From positions 1 through 64,000 of the forward strand of contig JAXMCI010000023.1 of the NCBI GenBank assembly GCA_046349435.1: a stretch of 64,000 bases of DNA, in the 5' to 3' direction. This document shows, in pieces, positions 33,037 to 41,098 of this stretch. Origin of the DNA: JAXMCI01 sp046349435 (GTDB lineage: Bacteria; Pseudomonadota; Alphaproteobacteria; Dongiales; Dongiaceae). Numbering within the stretch: position 1 is the first letter of the stretch; each line of letters begins with the position of its first letter. The notes below the pieces were generated by a model. The model saw only the letters and a list, made by a program, of their open reading frames with translations, was not told where the DNA came from and made no database searches. Made by a program: the position numbers and the translations under genes.

Positions 33037-33960
33037 ATGGCCGCTCCAGGTAGGAACGCGATCTTGGTCGCCGAGGCGCCCGTCGCCCCGGCGCCCGTCC
33101 CCCAGCCCGCCCCGCGGCGCCGGGCGGGGCTGCTGCCCTCGGCCCTGCTGCATCTCGCCATCCTGCTCCTGCTGCTCGCCGGCTTCGGCCGGGGCGGCAC
33201 GCCGCCGCCGCCGCCGCCGACGGCGGTCGCCGTGCTGCTGCTCGCCGGCCATGGCGCGGCCGGGGCGGCCGGCGGCGGGGGCCGGCGGAACCGGCGCTAT
33301 CGGCAGCCGCGTCCCGGCGCACGTGCCGGTGCCCGTCCCGCAGCCGGCGGCGGCGCAGCCGAGCCGGCCGGCGACCGCGCCGGCCAAGCCGGCGCCGGCC
33401 GCGCCCAGCCCTGCCGGCCGCCGGATCGAGCGGCCGCCGCGCAAGCGCGCCGCCGCCGGCGCGGCCGGCCAGGTCCGCCGCCGCCTGCGCCGCCTCCGGC
33501 GTCGCCGCCGCCGCACCGCCGCGGCCGCCAAGCGTCGCGGCGGCTGGCGCAGGTGCCGGACCCGGCGGGCCCGACGGGCCGCGGCGCCGGCACCCTGGGC
33601 GCCGGGCGGGCGGCGCTCGGCGACGGCGATCCCGGCGGCGCCGGGCGACGACTATCTCGAGCGGCGCGCCACTGGCTGGCCCGCTTCAAGCGCCTGGAGG
33701 ACGCCCGGGCGCGCCGAGGAGGGCGAGGTCGTGGTGGCCTTCGTGCTCGCCCGCGACGGCACCGTGCTGGAGGCCGGCATCGAGCGCAGCTCCGGCCATC
33801 CCAGCCTCGACCGGGCGGCGCTCGCCATGCTGCGCGCCGCCTCGCCGGTGCCGCCCCCGCCGCCGCAATTCAAGGGCGAGCGCCTGCCGCTGGCCCTGCC
33901 GGTGGATACGAGATCGGCCTGCTCGGCCGGCTCTTCGACCAGGTCCGCGGCCTCAGCCCG
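33037..33960 (+). pseudogene. TonB-family energy transducer, frame broken repeatedly
   Basis: The pieces of a TonB-like protein are recognisable: N-terminal transmembrane anchor (AGLLPSALLHLAILLLLLAGFG), Pro/Ala-rich linker (AHVPVPVPQPAAAQPSRPATAPAKPAPAA), then a TonB C-terminal domain (EEGEVVVAFVLARDGTVLEAGIERSSGHPSLDRAALAMLR, followed by ERLPLALPV). They lie in two alternating frames, with switches near 33290, 33470, 33640, 33665, 33715 and 33905, so no single ORF encodes the protein. The 3' end is unclear and may overlap the convergent MBL gene. GC-rich low-complexity sequence makes consensus deletions likely. A true pseudogene cannot be excluded. No ExbB/ExbD genes are nearby. Confidence 0.75.
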
Positions 33961-34696
33961 GGCAGCCCGGGCGGCGCTTGCCGGCCACGTACTCGTCGAT
34001 CAGGGCGCGATGGCGCTCGGCGCCGAAGCTCGGGAAGTGGCCGCCGTGCACGACCCGCACCGGCAGCGCGCGCAGCCGCGCCATGGTGGCGAGGTAGTCC
34101 GGCACGCAGGAATGGTAGCAATCGTCGGCCAGCGGCCCGTCATAGACGGCGTCGGCGGAGAACAGGATCCCGGTCGCCGCCTCCCACAGCCCGATCGAGC
34201 CGGGCGAGTGGCCGGGCAGGTGCAGCACCTCGAGACGGCGGTCGCCGAGATCGATGACGTCGCCCGCCTCGAGCAGCCGGGTCGGCGGCGCCGGCAGGAC
34301 GGCGTAGCGGGCGGAGCGGTAGGGCGGCGGCGGCAAAGCGGTGAAGATCTCGTCCCGGACGCACGCCGCGGCGAGCGTCGCCTGCGGGTCCGGCCGGGCC
34401 AGGATCGCCGCCTCCAGCCGGTGGATCGCCCGCTCGGCGAACTCGTGATGGGCGCCGATATGGTCGAAGTGGCTGTGGCTCGCCACCGCCAGCAGCGGCC
34501 GCCCGGCGAGCAGCGCGACCTGCGCGCGCAGCGGCACCACCCCCATGCCGGAATCGAGCAGCAGGTCGCGCTCGCGGCCGCGCACATGCCACATGTTGCA
34601 GCGGTAGTAGGGCAGGATGTGCGGCTCGTGGATCAGCGTCACGCCGTCGCCCATCGACCGCGTCTCGTACCACTGCTCCGCCGTCGCGACGCGCAA
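33953..34696 (-). CDS. MBL-fold metallo-hydrolase
   Basis: A 247-residue metallo-beta-lactamase-fold protein. The metal motif is SHSHFDHIG (HxHxDH), with further ligands in HLPGHSPGS, FSADAVYDGP and the final VVHGGHFPS. The dinuclear zinc or iron site looks complete. The start used is TTG at 34696; an in-frame ATG 15 codons later (MGDGVTLIHEPH) is a possible alternative. It is 16 bp downstream of a methyltransferase gene on the same strand, so they probably form an operon. Substrate unknown; glyoxalase-II-like or lactonase chemistry is possible. Confidence 0.87.
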   Translation of the reverse strand: MRVATAEQWYETRSMGDGVTLIHEPHILPYYRCNMWHVRGRERDLLLDSGMGVVPLRAQVALLAGRPLLAVASHSHFDHIGAHHEFAERAIHRLEAAILARPDPQATLAAACVRDEIFTALPPPPYRSARYAVLPAPPTRLLEAGDVIDLGDRRLEVLHLPGHSPGSIGLWEAATGILFSADAVYDGPLADDCYHSCVPDYLATMARLRALPVRVVHGGHFPSFGAERHRALIDEYVAGKRRPGCPG

Positions 34697-34712
34697 GGCC
34701 GGGCTCTCCCCT

Positions 34713-35522
34713 TCAGCGCGGCCGGCGGCCCCAGCACTGGACGACGCGCGGCAGCCCCAGCACGGTGCGGTCGTCCGCGGCGAGCGCCTCGAGCTCGCCG
34801 AGCAGCCCGACGATCTCGGGCGGGCTGGCCAGCCCGAGATCGATCAGCGCGTCGGCGACCATCGCCAGGGTGACCGGCGACATGCGCTTGGTCTCGCCCG
34901 ACATGGCCGCCGGCTGCGTCACCGAGAGGTCGACGCCGCCGAGGCCGAGATCGACCAGCATCGCCGGCAGCTTCGGCCCGATGCCGGGATCGCCGCCGCG
35001 GGCGGTGGCGGCGGCGGCGTAGAGCCCGAGATAGCGATCGTGGGCCGGCGAGGGCGGATAGCAGAAATGGCCGGCGAGGTCGGCATCCTGCAGCAGCAGC
35101 AGGCCGCCCGGCGCCAGGCTCGCCGCCATGGCGGCGAGCGCGCCGGCGGGATCCCGGAGGTGGGAGAGCAGGAAGCGGGCATGCACCACGTCGAAGGCGC
35201 CGGGCTCGACCGGCCCGCTGGCGGCGTCGTGGTTGAGGAAGGTGAGATTGGCGATCCCCGCTGCCGCGGCCTCGCCGCGGGCGATCGCCAAGGCCTCCTC
35301 GTCGATATCGGTGCCGACCACCCGGCCGGTCGGCGCCACCCGTCGGGCCAGGTCGCGGGCGACGTCGCCGCCGCCGGTCCCGACATCGAGGCAGGAGAGG
35401 CCGGGGCGCAGCCCCGAACGGTCGAGCAGCGCGCGCGTGCCGGGCGCGAGGACGCGCGACAGCAGGCGGAGCCGCTCGCGCCCCTCGGCGCCGCCGCGCA
35501 TGATGTAGGTGTCGCCCGCCAT
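34713..35522 (-). CDS. class I SAM-dependent methyltransferase
   Basis: A 269-residue Rossmann methyltransferase. Motif I is CLDVGTGGGDVARDLARRV; the acidic residue after strand 2 is in VVGTDIDEEAL, and motif IV is FDVVHARFLLSHLRDP. The opening (MAGDTYIMRGGAEGRERLRLLSRVLAPGT) is typical of a group that methylates small molecules or secondary metabolites. The acceptor is unknown. It is co-oriented with the MBL hydrolase. A 167-bp gap separates it from the divergent GST gene. Confidence 0.88.
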   Translation of the reverse strand: MAGDTYIMRGGAEGRERLRLLSRVLAPGTRALLDRSGLRPGLSCLDVGTGGGDVARDLARRVAPTGRVVGTDIDEEALAIARGEAAAAGIANLTFLNHDAASGPVEPGAFDVVHARFLLSHLRDPAGALAAMAASLAPGGLLLLQDADLAGHFCYPPSPAHDRYLGLYAAAATARGGDPGIGPKLPAMLVDLGLGGVDLSVTQPAAMSGETKRMSPVTLAMVADALIDLGLASPPEIVGLLGELEALAADDRTVLGLPRVVQCWGRRPR

Positions 35523-35689
35523 CGCCCCTTTCCCGACCCGAGCCCCCGCGCGCCGCGCGCCTGAGGCCAGCGCGCCCAGCCTAGCGCGCCCATGCTGGCT
35601 TGGCCAATCGCGCCGGCGGCCGCCCTTCCCCTGGCCCGTCGCCCTCGGCTATGGTCGCGGCCGGGCAGCGCGCTGGACGGGATTCCGGG

Positions 35690-36325
35690 ATGGCCGAGTC
35701 GTTCACCCTCTACGGGCATTTCCTGTCGGGACCCTCGATCAAGGTCGGGCTGATGCTGCGGCTCTGCCGCCAGCCCTTCGCCTTCCGCCTCGTCGACCTG
35801 CGGGCCGGCGCCCACCGGCAGCCGGACTACCTCCGGCTGAATCGATTCGGCCAGGTGCCGGCGCTGGTCCATGGCGGGCGCAGCGTCTGCCAGTCCAACG
35901 GCATCCTCGAATATCTCGCCGAGACGCTCGGCCGCTTCGGCGGCGCCGACGCGGGCGCGCGGGCCGCCATCCGCGCCTGGCTCTACTGGGACTTCGACCG
36001 GCTGTCGCCGGGCATCTTCCGCTCGCGCGCCGCCGCGCGCGGCATCATGAGCTTCGATCCGGCGGTGCTCGCCTTCTTCCGCCAGGCCGGCGAGGCCGGG
36101 CTGGCCGAGCTCGACCGGGCGCTGGCCGAGCGGCCGTTCCTCGCGGGCGGCGAGCCGACCATCGCCGACATCGCCTGCCACGTCGTCGCCGCCTATGCGC
36201 CGGAGGCCGGCTTCGACCTGGCGCCGCACGCCAACCTGCGCGCCTGGGCGGGGCGCATGGCGGCGCTGCCCGGGGCGCTGCCGGTCACCGAGGTTCTGCC
36301 GCAGTCCGACGCGGAGGTTGCCTGA
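35690..36325 (+). CDS. glutathione S-transferase family protein
   Basis: A 211-residue GST-like protein. The N-terminal thioredoxin-fold half runs ESFTLYGHFLSGPSIKVGLMLRLC, with the cis-Pro segment GQVPALVHGGRSVCQSNGILEYLAE that binds glutathione. The C-terminal helical half has FLAGGEPTIADIACHVVAAYAPEAGFDL, including the N-capping motif. An upstream in-frame ATG at 35600 gives an unnatural leader, so 35690 was chosen. The lipoprotein gene starts one base after its stop, indicating co-transcription. The substrate is unknown. Confidence 0.88.
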   Translation: MAESFTLYGHFLSGPSIKVGLMLRLCRQPFAFRLVDLRAGAHRQPDYLRLNRFGQVPALVHGGRSVCQSNGILEYLAETLGRFGGADAGARAAIRAWLYWDFDRLSPGIFRSRAAARGIMSFDPAVLAFFRQAGEAGLAELDRALAERPFLAGGEPTIADIACHVVAAYAPEAGFDLAPHANLRAWAGRMAALPGALPVTEVLPQSDAEVA

Positions 36326-36326
36326 G

Positions 36327-36824
36327 ATGCGCCGTCCCATCCTCGCCGCGCTCTGCCTGATCGGGCCCGGCCTGCTCGCCGCCTGCGCCGAGAAGCCGAC
36401 CCAGGGCGCCGGCGCCCAGCCGGTCGACTTCGCCACCATCGCCAAGCCCTGGCCCTATAACGGCTACCTGGTCTGCCCGCTCGATCTCTGCCCGGAGCCG
36501 AGCGACGCCACCAGCCCGAGCTTCACCCTGCCGATGGCCCGGCTGGAGAGCCTCGCCGACAAGGCGATCCTGTCGCAGCCGGGGATCACCGCGCTCGGCG
36601 GCGATCCGGCCCGGCACCAGAAGATCTACACCAGCGGCGCCACCGCCGGCGGGCCGGTCTGGGTGCAGTTCTACGCGCTGTCGCCGACCCGCTCGACCCT
36701 GGCGCTCTACACCGGCTCCAACCTGCCCTATTACGACTTCAACGCCAGCCGCGAGCTGGCCGAGGACTGGCTGCGGGCGATCCGCAAGGCGGCCGGTCCC
36801 GACGCCGTGTCGATCGAGAACTGA
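36327..36824 (+). CDS. small lipoprotein of unknown function
   Basis: A 165-residue predicted lipoprotein. The signal peptide MRRPILAALCLIGPGLLAAC ends in a lipobox (LLAAC) with the lipidated Cys at residue 20. The mature part contains two further Cys (GYLVCPLDLCPEP), a segment around TSPSFTLPMARLESLADKAI and a C-terminal helix (RELAEDWLRAIRKAAG). I do not recognise the family. It begins one base after the GST stop and ends 8 bp before the M14 carboxypeptidase, so the three genes are probably one operon. Confidence 0.8.
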   Translation: MRRPILAALCLIGPGLLAACAEKPTQGAGAQPVDFATIAKPWPYNGYLVCPLDLCPEPSDATSPSFTLPMARLESLADKAILSQPGITALGGDPARHQKIYTSGATAGGPVWVQFYALSPTRSTLALYTGSNLPYYDFNASRELAEDWLRAIRKAAGPDAVSIEN

Positions 36825-36832
36825 CCCGCGCG

Positions 36833-37960
36833 ATGCAGATCGATTGCGGCTTCGACGCCGGCAACATCGAGTGGCTCGGCGGCGGCGAGGACGGCACCTT
36901 CCGGCTGGCCATCCGCAAGGACAGCCAGTCCGACTTCTACCAGTGGTTCCACTTCCGGCTGAGCGGGGCGCGCGGCCGCGACTGCACGCTGGCCATCGTC
37001 AATGCCGGCGGCGCCGCCTATGCCGAGGGCTGGCGCGGCTACCGCGCGGTCGCCTCCTACGACCGCCGCCGCTGGTTCCGCGTCGAGACCGACTATGACG
37101 GCGCGACGCTCGCCATCCGGCACCGGCCGGAGCGCGACGCCGTCTACTACGCCTATTTCGCGCCCTACTCGATGGAACGCCATCTCGACCTGCTGGCCTG
37201 GGCGGCGGAGCGGCCGGGGGTGGCGCTCTCCAGCCTCGGCCGCACGCTGGACGGCCAGCCGCTCGACCTGCTGACGGTGGGCGAGGCGGGCGAGGGCAAG
37301 CGGGTCTGCTGGGCGATCGCCCGCCAGCATCCCGGCGAGAGCATGGCGGAATGGTGGATGGAGGGCTTCCTCGAGCGGCTGCTCGATGCCGACGACGCGC
37401 TGGCCCGCCGGCTGCGCGAGCGCGCCCGGTTCCACATCGTGCCGAACATGAACCCGGACGGCAGCCGGCGCGGCCATCTCCGCACCAACGCCGCCGGCGC
37501 CAACCTCAACCGCGAATGGCACGACCCGACGCCGTCGCGCAGCCCCGAGGTGCTGCTGGTCCGCAGCCGCATGCAGGCGACCGGGGTCGACTGGTGCCTC
37601 GACGTCCATGGCGACGAGGTGCTGCCCTACAACTTCCTGATCGGCACCAACGGCATCCCGTCCTTCTCGCCGCGGCTGGCCGAGCTCGCCGACGGCTTCC
37701 GCCGGGCGATGATGCAGGCCAATCCCGACTTCCAGGTGACGCACGGCTATCCCGAGACGCCGCCCGGCCGGGCCAACCTGACGATGTGCTCCAACTGGGT
37801 GGCGGAGCGCTTCGGCTGCCTCGCCATGACGCTGGAGATGCCCTTCAAGGACACCGCCGACACGCCGCGGCCCGACGAGGGCTGGTCCCCCGCCCGCTGC
37901 CGCCGCCTGGGCGCCGCGGCGATCGACGCGCTCGCCGCGGTGATCGACCGCCTGCGCTGA
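36833..37960 (+). CDS. M14 zinc carboxypeptidase, cytosolic carboxypeptidase (CCP)-like
   Basis: A 375-residue protein of the CCP/AGBL-like M14 subfamily. The N-terminal beta domain carries the family mark DFYQWFHFRLSGARG. The catalytic domain has zinc ligands HxxE in RQHPGESMAEW and His in LDVHGDEVLP, substrate Arg/Asn in NMNPDGSRRGHLRTNAAGANLNREW, and catalytic Glu in AMTLEMPFKD. Eukaryotic members remove glutamates from tubulin; the bacterial substrate is unknown, perhaps peptides or isopeptide-linked glutamate. No signal peptide is seen, so it is cytosolic. It lies at the end of the GST-lipoprotein operon. Confidence 0.9.
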   Translation: MQIDCGFDAGNIEWLGGGEDGTFRLAIRKDSQSDFYQWFHFRLSGARGRDCTLAIVNAGGAAYAEGWRGYRAVASYDRRRWFRVETDYDGATLAIRHRPERDAVYYAYFAPYSMERHLDLLAWAAERPGVALSSLGRTLDGQPLDLLTVGEAGEGKRVCWAIARQHPGESMAEWWMEGFLERLLDADDALARRLRERARFHIVPNMNPDGSRRGHLRTNAAGANLNREWHDPTPSRSPEVLLVRSRMQATGVDWCLDVHGDEVLPYNFLIGTNGIPSFSPRLAELADGFRRAMMQANPDFQVTHGYPETPPGRANLTMCSNWVAERFGCLAMTLEMPFKDTADTPRPDEGWSPARCRRLGAAAIDALAAVIDRLR

Positions 37961-37982
37961 CCCGCGGCGCGGCCGTGCCGAC

Positions 37983-38067
37983 CTCGCCCTTCGACGGGCT
38001 CAGGACGAGGTTCGAAGGGGTACGCGCGATCTCTCCAGCCTCATCCTGAGCTTGTCGAAGGATGAGG
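37983..38067. repeat. REP-like inverted doublet (CTCAGGATGAGG type)
   Basis: Two copies of a ~29-bp intergenic palindromic repeat lie in opposite orientation: 37983-38010 (diverged) and 38039-38067, the latter with a 9-bp stem CCTCATCCT/AGGATGAGG. They differ at about five positions. The doublet fills the gap between convergent genes, so it may act as a two-way terminator or mRNA end protector. This repeat type is common in alphaproteobacteria. Confidence 0.8.
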
Positions 38068-38089
38068 CCCGCACGGCGGCAGAGTCGGG

Positions 38090-38806
38090 TCAGCAGTTCC
38101 GATTGTTGATGGTGCCGTCGGGCATCACGGTGCGGCAGAGGCGGGCGTCGTCGAGCCTGGCGCCGGCCAGGTTCGCGCCGGTCAGGTCGGTCCGGTAGAG
38201 GTCGGCCTGCGCCAGGTCGGCGCCGGCCAGGTTGGCCCGGGTCAGCACGGCGCGGGGGAGCTGCGCCTTGACCAGGGAGGCGCCGCTCAGGTTCGCTCCG
38301 GCGAGATCGGCGCGCGACAGGTTGGTGCCGACCAGGATGGCGCCGGCAAGGCTCGCCTGGCGCAGCACCGCGCGGCCCATCTCCGCCTTGCTGAGATCGG
38401 CGCCGGCGAGATCGGCGGCCGCGAGATCCGCGAGGCCGAAATCGGCGCCCGCGGCCTGCGCCTTGCGCAGGCTGGCGCCCGGCAGGCTGGCCCGTCCGAG
38501 ATCGGCGAGCTCGAGCCGGGCGCCGTCGAGCCGGGCCTTGTCGAGCGCGGCCCGGTTGAGATCGGCGCCGGCGAGGTCGGCGCCGCTGAAGTCGCTCTGC
38601 CTGAGGTCGCTGCGGGCGAGGATGGCCTTGGCGAGGTTGGCGCCGGCGAAGCTCATGCCGCCGAGCCGGGTCTTGTACTTGTCGCAGCCCGACCAGTCGA
38701 CCTTCGGCCGCGGCTCGGCCTCGCAGCCGGCCCGCGCCGGCCCCGCGGCCAGCGCCGCCAGCAGGGCCAGGGCCAGCACGCCAACACCCCTACGCATGCC
38801 GCTCAT
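38090..38806 (-). CDS. exported pentapeptide-repeat protein
   Basis: A 238-residue protein with a signal peptide (MSGMRRGVGVLALALLAALAAGPARA, cleavage near residue 26), a Cys-containing segment (CEAEPRPKVDWSGCDKYKTRLGG), then over thirty pentapeptide repeats of the A(D/N)Lxx type forming a right-handed beta-helix, and a Cys-bearing C-terminus (LCRTVMPDGTINNRNC). The ATG at 38806 is preceded by GGAGG at 8 bases; 38797 is an alternative start. It is exported, so a DNA-mimic gyrase-protection role (Qnr-like) is unlikely. Function unknown. Confidence 0.9.
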   Translation of the reverse strand: MSGMRRGVGVLALALLAALAAGPARAGCEAEPRPKVDWSGCDKYKTRLGGMSFAGANLAKAILARSDLRQSDFSGADLAGADLNRAALDKARLDGARLELADLGRASLPGASLRKAQAAGADFGLADLAAADLAGADLSKAEMGRAVLRQASLAGAILVGTNLSRADLAGANLSGASLVKAQLPRAVLTRANLAGADLAQADLYRTDLTGANLAGARLDDARLCRTVMPDGTINNRNC

Positions 38807-38862
38807 GCCGCGCCTCCAGCCCACCGCCAGGAACGCACAACGTGGCACGGCGCGGCCGCCCT

Positions 38863-38890
38863 GCCAAGGCCGCGGAACCGCGGCCTTGGC
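38863..38890. repeat. perfect 28-bp palindrome upstream of DUF2383 gene
   Basis: A 13-bp perfect stem (GCCAAGGCCGCGG) with an AA loop occupies 38863-38890 in the divergent gap between the pentapeptide and DUF2383 genes. It overlaps the GGAAC box of a candidate EcfG promoter. It could be an operator or a strong upstream terminator. Confidence 0.7.
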
Positions 38891-38899
38891 CGTCGTGTT
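38874..38899 (+). promoter_or_regulatory. candidate EcfG-type general stress promoter
   Basis: GGAAC (38874-38878), 17 bp, TGTT (38896-38899). The EcfG consensus is GGAAC-N16/17-CGTT, so the -35 is perfect and the -10 is 3 of 4. It ends 39 bases before the ATG of a DUF2383/PA2169-family gene, a class often found in stress regulons. Confidence 0.5.
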
Positions 38900-38938
38900 G
38901 GACCGGCAACCCGACGAAACGGAAAGGAATCCGCACCC

Positions 38939-39397
38939 ATGGCTGCCACCAACGACCACGACATCTCCGTGCTCAACGACCTGATCTCGGTGACCCTGGA
39001 CAGCGCCCGGGGCTACGAGGAATCGGCCGACGACGCCAAGAACCCGACCTTCAAGGCGATGTTCGTCAAGCGCGCCGGCGAGCGCCGCCGCATCGCCGGC
39101 GACCTGCAGGCACGGGTCCGCTCGCTCGGCGGCAACCCGGAGGACGACGGCAGCACGCTGGCCGCCGCCCACCGCGTCTTCGTCAACCTGAAGTCCGCCC
39201 TCGGCACCAGCGACCAGGCGACGGTCGAGGAGGTCGAGCGCGGCGAGGACCACATCAAGGACAAGTACGAGGACGCGATGCAGGACGGCGAGCTGTCCGC
39301 CTCGGTCCGCGAGGCGGTGCGCATGCACTTCGCCTCGATCAAGGCCGACCATGACAGCGTCAGCGAGATGAAGCACCGGATGAAGGCCGCCGAATAG
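38939..39397 (+). CDS. DUF2383/PA2169 family four-helix-bundle protein
   Basis: A 152-residue ferritin-like helical protein. Family features are the opening NDHDISVLNDLISVTLDSARGYEESADDAKNP, the GERRRIAGDLQARVRSLGGNPEDDGS connection, and the C-terminal HFASIKADHDSVSEMKHRMKAAE helix. Such proteins are widespread, small, cytoplasmic and of unknown role; many are stress-induced. Acidic and His residues are spaced as in four-helix bundles, but a di-iron site is not obvious. AAAGGAA precedes the ATG. It has its own candidate stress promoter. Confidence 0.9.
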   Translation: MAATNDHDISVLNDLISVTLDSARGYEESADDAKNPTFKAMFVKRAGERRRIAGDLQARVRSLGGNPEDDGSTLAAAHRVFVNLKSALGTSDQATVEEVERGEDHIKDKYEDAMQDGELSASVREAVRMHFASIKADHDSVSEMKHRMKAAE

Positions 39398-39488
39398 CCC
39401 GGCCTCGGATCCGCGCATCGGGGAGGGGCCTCGTCCGGCCGGACGGGGCCCCTTTCGCGCGCCCGGCTCCCGAGCCGCTGCCGCAGCG

Positions 39489-40406
39489 ATGACCGGATCG
39501 CGCCTGCGCATCGGCATCTCGGGCTGGCGCTATCGCGGCTGGCGCGGCCGGTTCTATCCGGCCGGCCTGCCGCAGCGGCTCGAGCTCGCCTTCGCCGGCA
39601 CGCACTTCAACAGCCTGGAGATCAACGGCACCTTCTACGCGCTGCAGCGGCCCGAGCGCTTCCGGCGCTGGCACGACGCCGTGCCGGACGACTTCCTCTT
39701 CGCGGTCAAGGGACCGCGCTTCATCACCCACATGAAGAAGCTGGCCGGGGTCGAGACGCCGCTCGCCAACTTCCTCGCCTCGGGGCTGCTGCGGCTCGGC
39801 ACCAAGCTCGGCCCGATCCTCTGGCAGCTGCCGGCGCGCCAGCGCTTCGAGCCGGTGCGGCTCGAGGCGTTCCTCGGGCTGCTGCCGCGGGACACCGCGG
39901 CGGCCGCGGCGCTCGCCCGGCGCCACGATGCGCGGCTGGCCGGCCGCGCCTGGACCGAGGCCGAGGCGATGCGGCCGCTGCGGCACGCGCTCGAGGTCCG
40001 CCACGAGAGCTTCCGCGATGCCGCCTTCGTCGCGCTGCTGCGCCGGCAGGGCGTGGCCCTGGTGGTCGCCGACGGCGTCGGCTGGCCGCGGCTCGAGGAC
40101 GTCACCGCCGACTTCGTCTATGTCCGGCTGCATGGCAGCGAGCAGCTCTATGCCAGCGGCTACGACGACGACGCGCTGGATCGCTGGGCCGGGCGCTGCC
40201 GCGCCTGGGCCGCCGGCCGGACGCCGTCGGACGCGCGGCTCACCGTCGCGCCGCCGCGGGTGCGGCGGCGCGACGTGCTGGTCTATTTCGACAACGACGC
40301 GAAGGTCCGCGCGCCCGCCGACGCGCTCGGGCTGGCGCGGCGGCTCGGGATCCGCGAGCCGGCGCCCAGGCCAGTTATTTCACCGCCGGTCATTTCACCG
40401 GGGTGA
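39489..40406 (+). CDS. DUF72 family protein (YecE-like)
   Basis: A 305-residue TIM-barrel-like DUF72 protein. Landmarks are RIGISGWRYRGWRGRFYPAGLPQR at the N-terminus, HFNSLEINGTFYALQRPERFRRWHD, FLFAVKGPRFITH and FVYVRLHGSEQLYASGYDDDAL, followed by VLVYFDNDAK. The biochemical role is unknown; the fold suggests an enzyme binding a phosphorylated or nucleotide ligand. The last residues (PVISPPVISPG) overlap the convergent CHRD gene by 17 bp and reflect a short direct repeat of TTTCACCG. Confidence 0.92.
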   Translation: MTGSRLRIGISGWRYRGWRGRFYPAGLPQRLELAFAGTHFNSLEINGTFYALQRPERFRRWHDAVPDDFLFAVKGPRFITHMKKLAGVETPLANFLASGLLRLGTKLGPILWQLPARQRFEPVRLEAFLGLLPRDTAAAAALARRHDARLAGRAWTEAEAMRPLRHALEVRHESFRDAAFVALLRRQGVALVVADGVGWPRLEDVTADFVYVRLHGSEQLYASGYDDDALDRWAGRCRAWAAGRTPSDARLTVAPPRVRRRDVLVYFDNDAKVRAPADALGLARRLGIREPAPRPVISPPVISPG

Positions 40407-40839
40407 CCTGGCCGCGGATCTCGCCGTCGGGGAAGGACGCCGTGTGGATGTTGACGTACCAGTTGCCGCCCTTGAGGTCGGCGATCTGGTCGTCCGTCAC
40501 CTGCGACGAGCCGGTGATCGGATCGGCGAGATCGGGTCCCAGGCGGATCACCGCCGGAGCATTGGCGCCGGGCTTGGCCGGGCCGTGCAAGTGCGCCTCG
40601 ACGGCGGGGCCGCTCAACCCGCGATAGGTCACCGACCAGGTGATCCAGTTGCCGGGATAGAGCGTCACGGTCGCGGTACCCGTGCCGCTGCTGCCGGTCG
40701 GCGGCACCTCCTGGGCGGCGTTCAGCGTGGCGGTGAAGGTGTAGGTCGTCTTGATCGGCCCGCCGCCCCCGCCGCTCGCCGCGCACCCCGCGGCCAGCAG
40801 CCCCAGCACCAGGGCGGCCGCCCCTCTGCGTGACAGCAT
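40390..40839 (-). CDS. CHRD-domain lipoprotein
   Basis: A 149-residue lipoprotein. The signal peptide MLSRRGAAALVLGLLAAGC has lipobox LAAGC with Cys at 19. A Gly-rich linker is followed by a CHRD domain (FTATLNAAQEVPPTGSSGTGTATVTLYPG ... GPAVEAHLHGPAKPGANAPAVIRL ... GNWYVNIHTASFPDGEIRGQV). CHRD was named from chordin; bacterial copies are secreted and of unknown function. The H-x-H and final NIHT-GEIRGQ motifs are conserved. It converges on the DUF72 gene. Confidence 0.92.
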   Translation of the reverse strand: MLSRRGAAALVLGLLAAGCAASGGGGGPIKTTYTFTATLNAAQEVPPTGSSGTGTATVTLYPGNWITWSVTYRGLSGPAVEAHLHGPAKPGANAPAVIRLGPDLADPITGSSQVTDDQIADLKGGNWYVNIHTASFPDGEIRGQVTPVK

Positions 40840-41098
40840 CGTTTCCCCCTCAGGACGTCATGAGCCCCGCACCATAGCAAATCGCTCGATCGCTGGCATC
40901 CGCCCCGGCATCCCCGCGAGTTCACGGTGCGAAATGCCGGCGGGACAAGAAATCCTCAGGATCGGCGCAAGGCGATTTGCGGGCGAAAACCGCGGCCGGC
41001 GCGCCGCCCCGCTGTTGCTGCCGTGCCGGCCATCGCATAGCCTCTGCCGTCTCGTGACCCGCCGGCGCGCCGCCGGCCAGCCCGGAGCCTCGTGCGCC

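Noticed and set aside
38090..38806. Qnr-like gyrase protection by the pentapeptide-repeat protein
   Set aside because: It has a signal peptide and Cys-rich ends, so an exported role is more likely than a cytoplasmic DNA mimic.
40840..41098. Upstream extension of the M29-like gene through the 259-bp gap
   Set aside because: The frame is open but the sequence lacks family similarity, and the ATG at 41099 gives a normal start; no other gene or RNA is visible in the gap.
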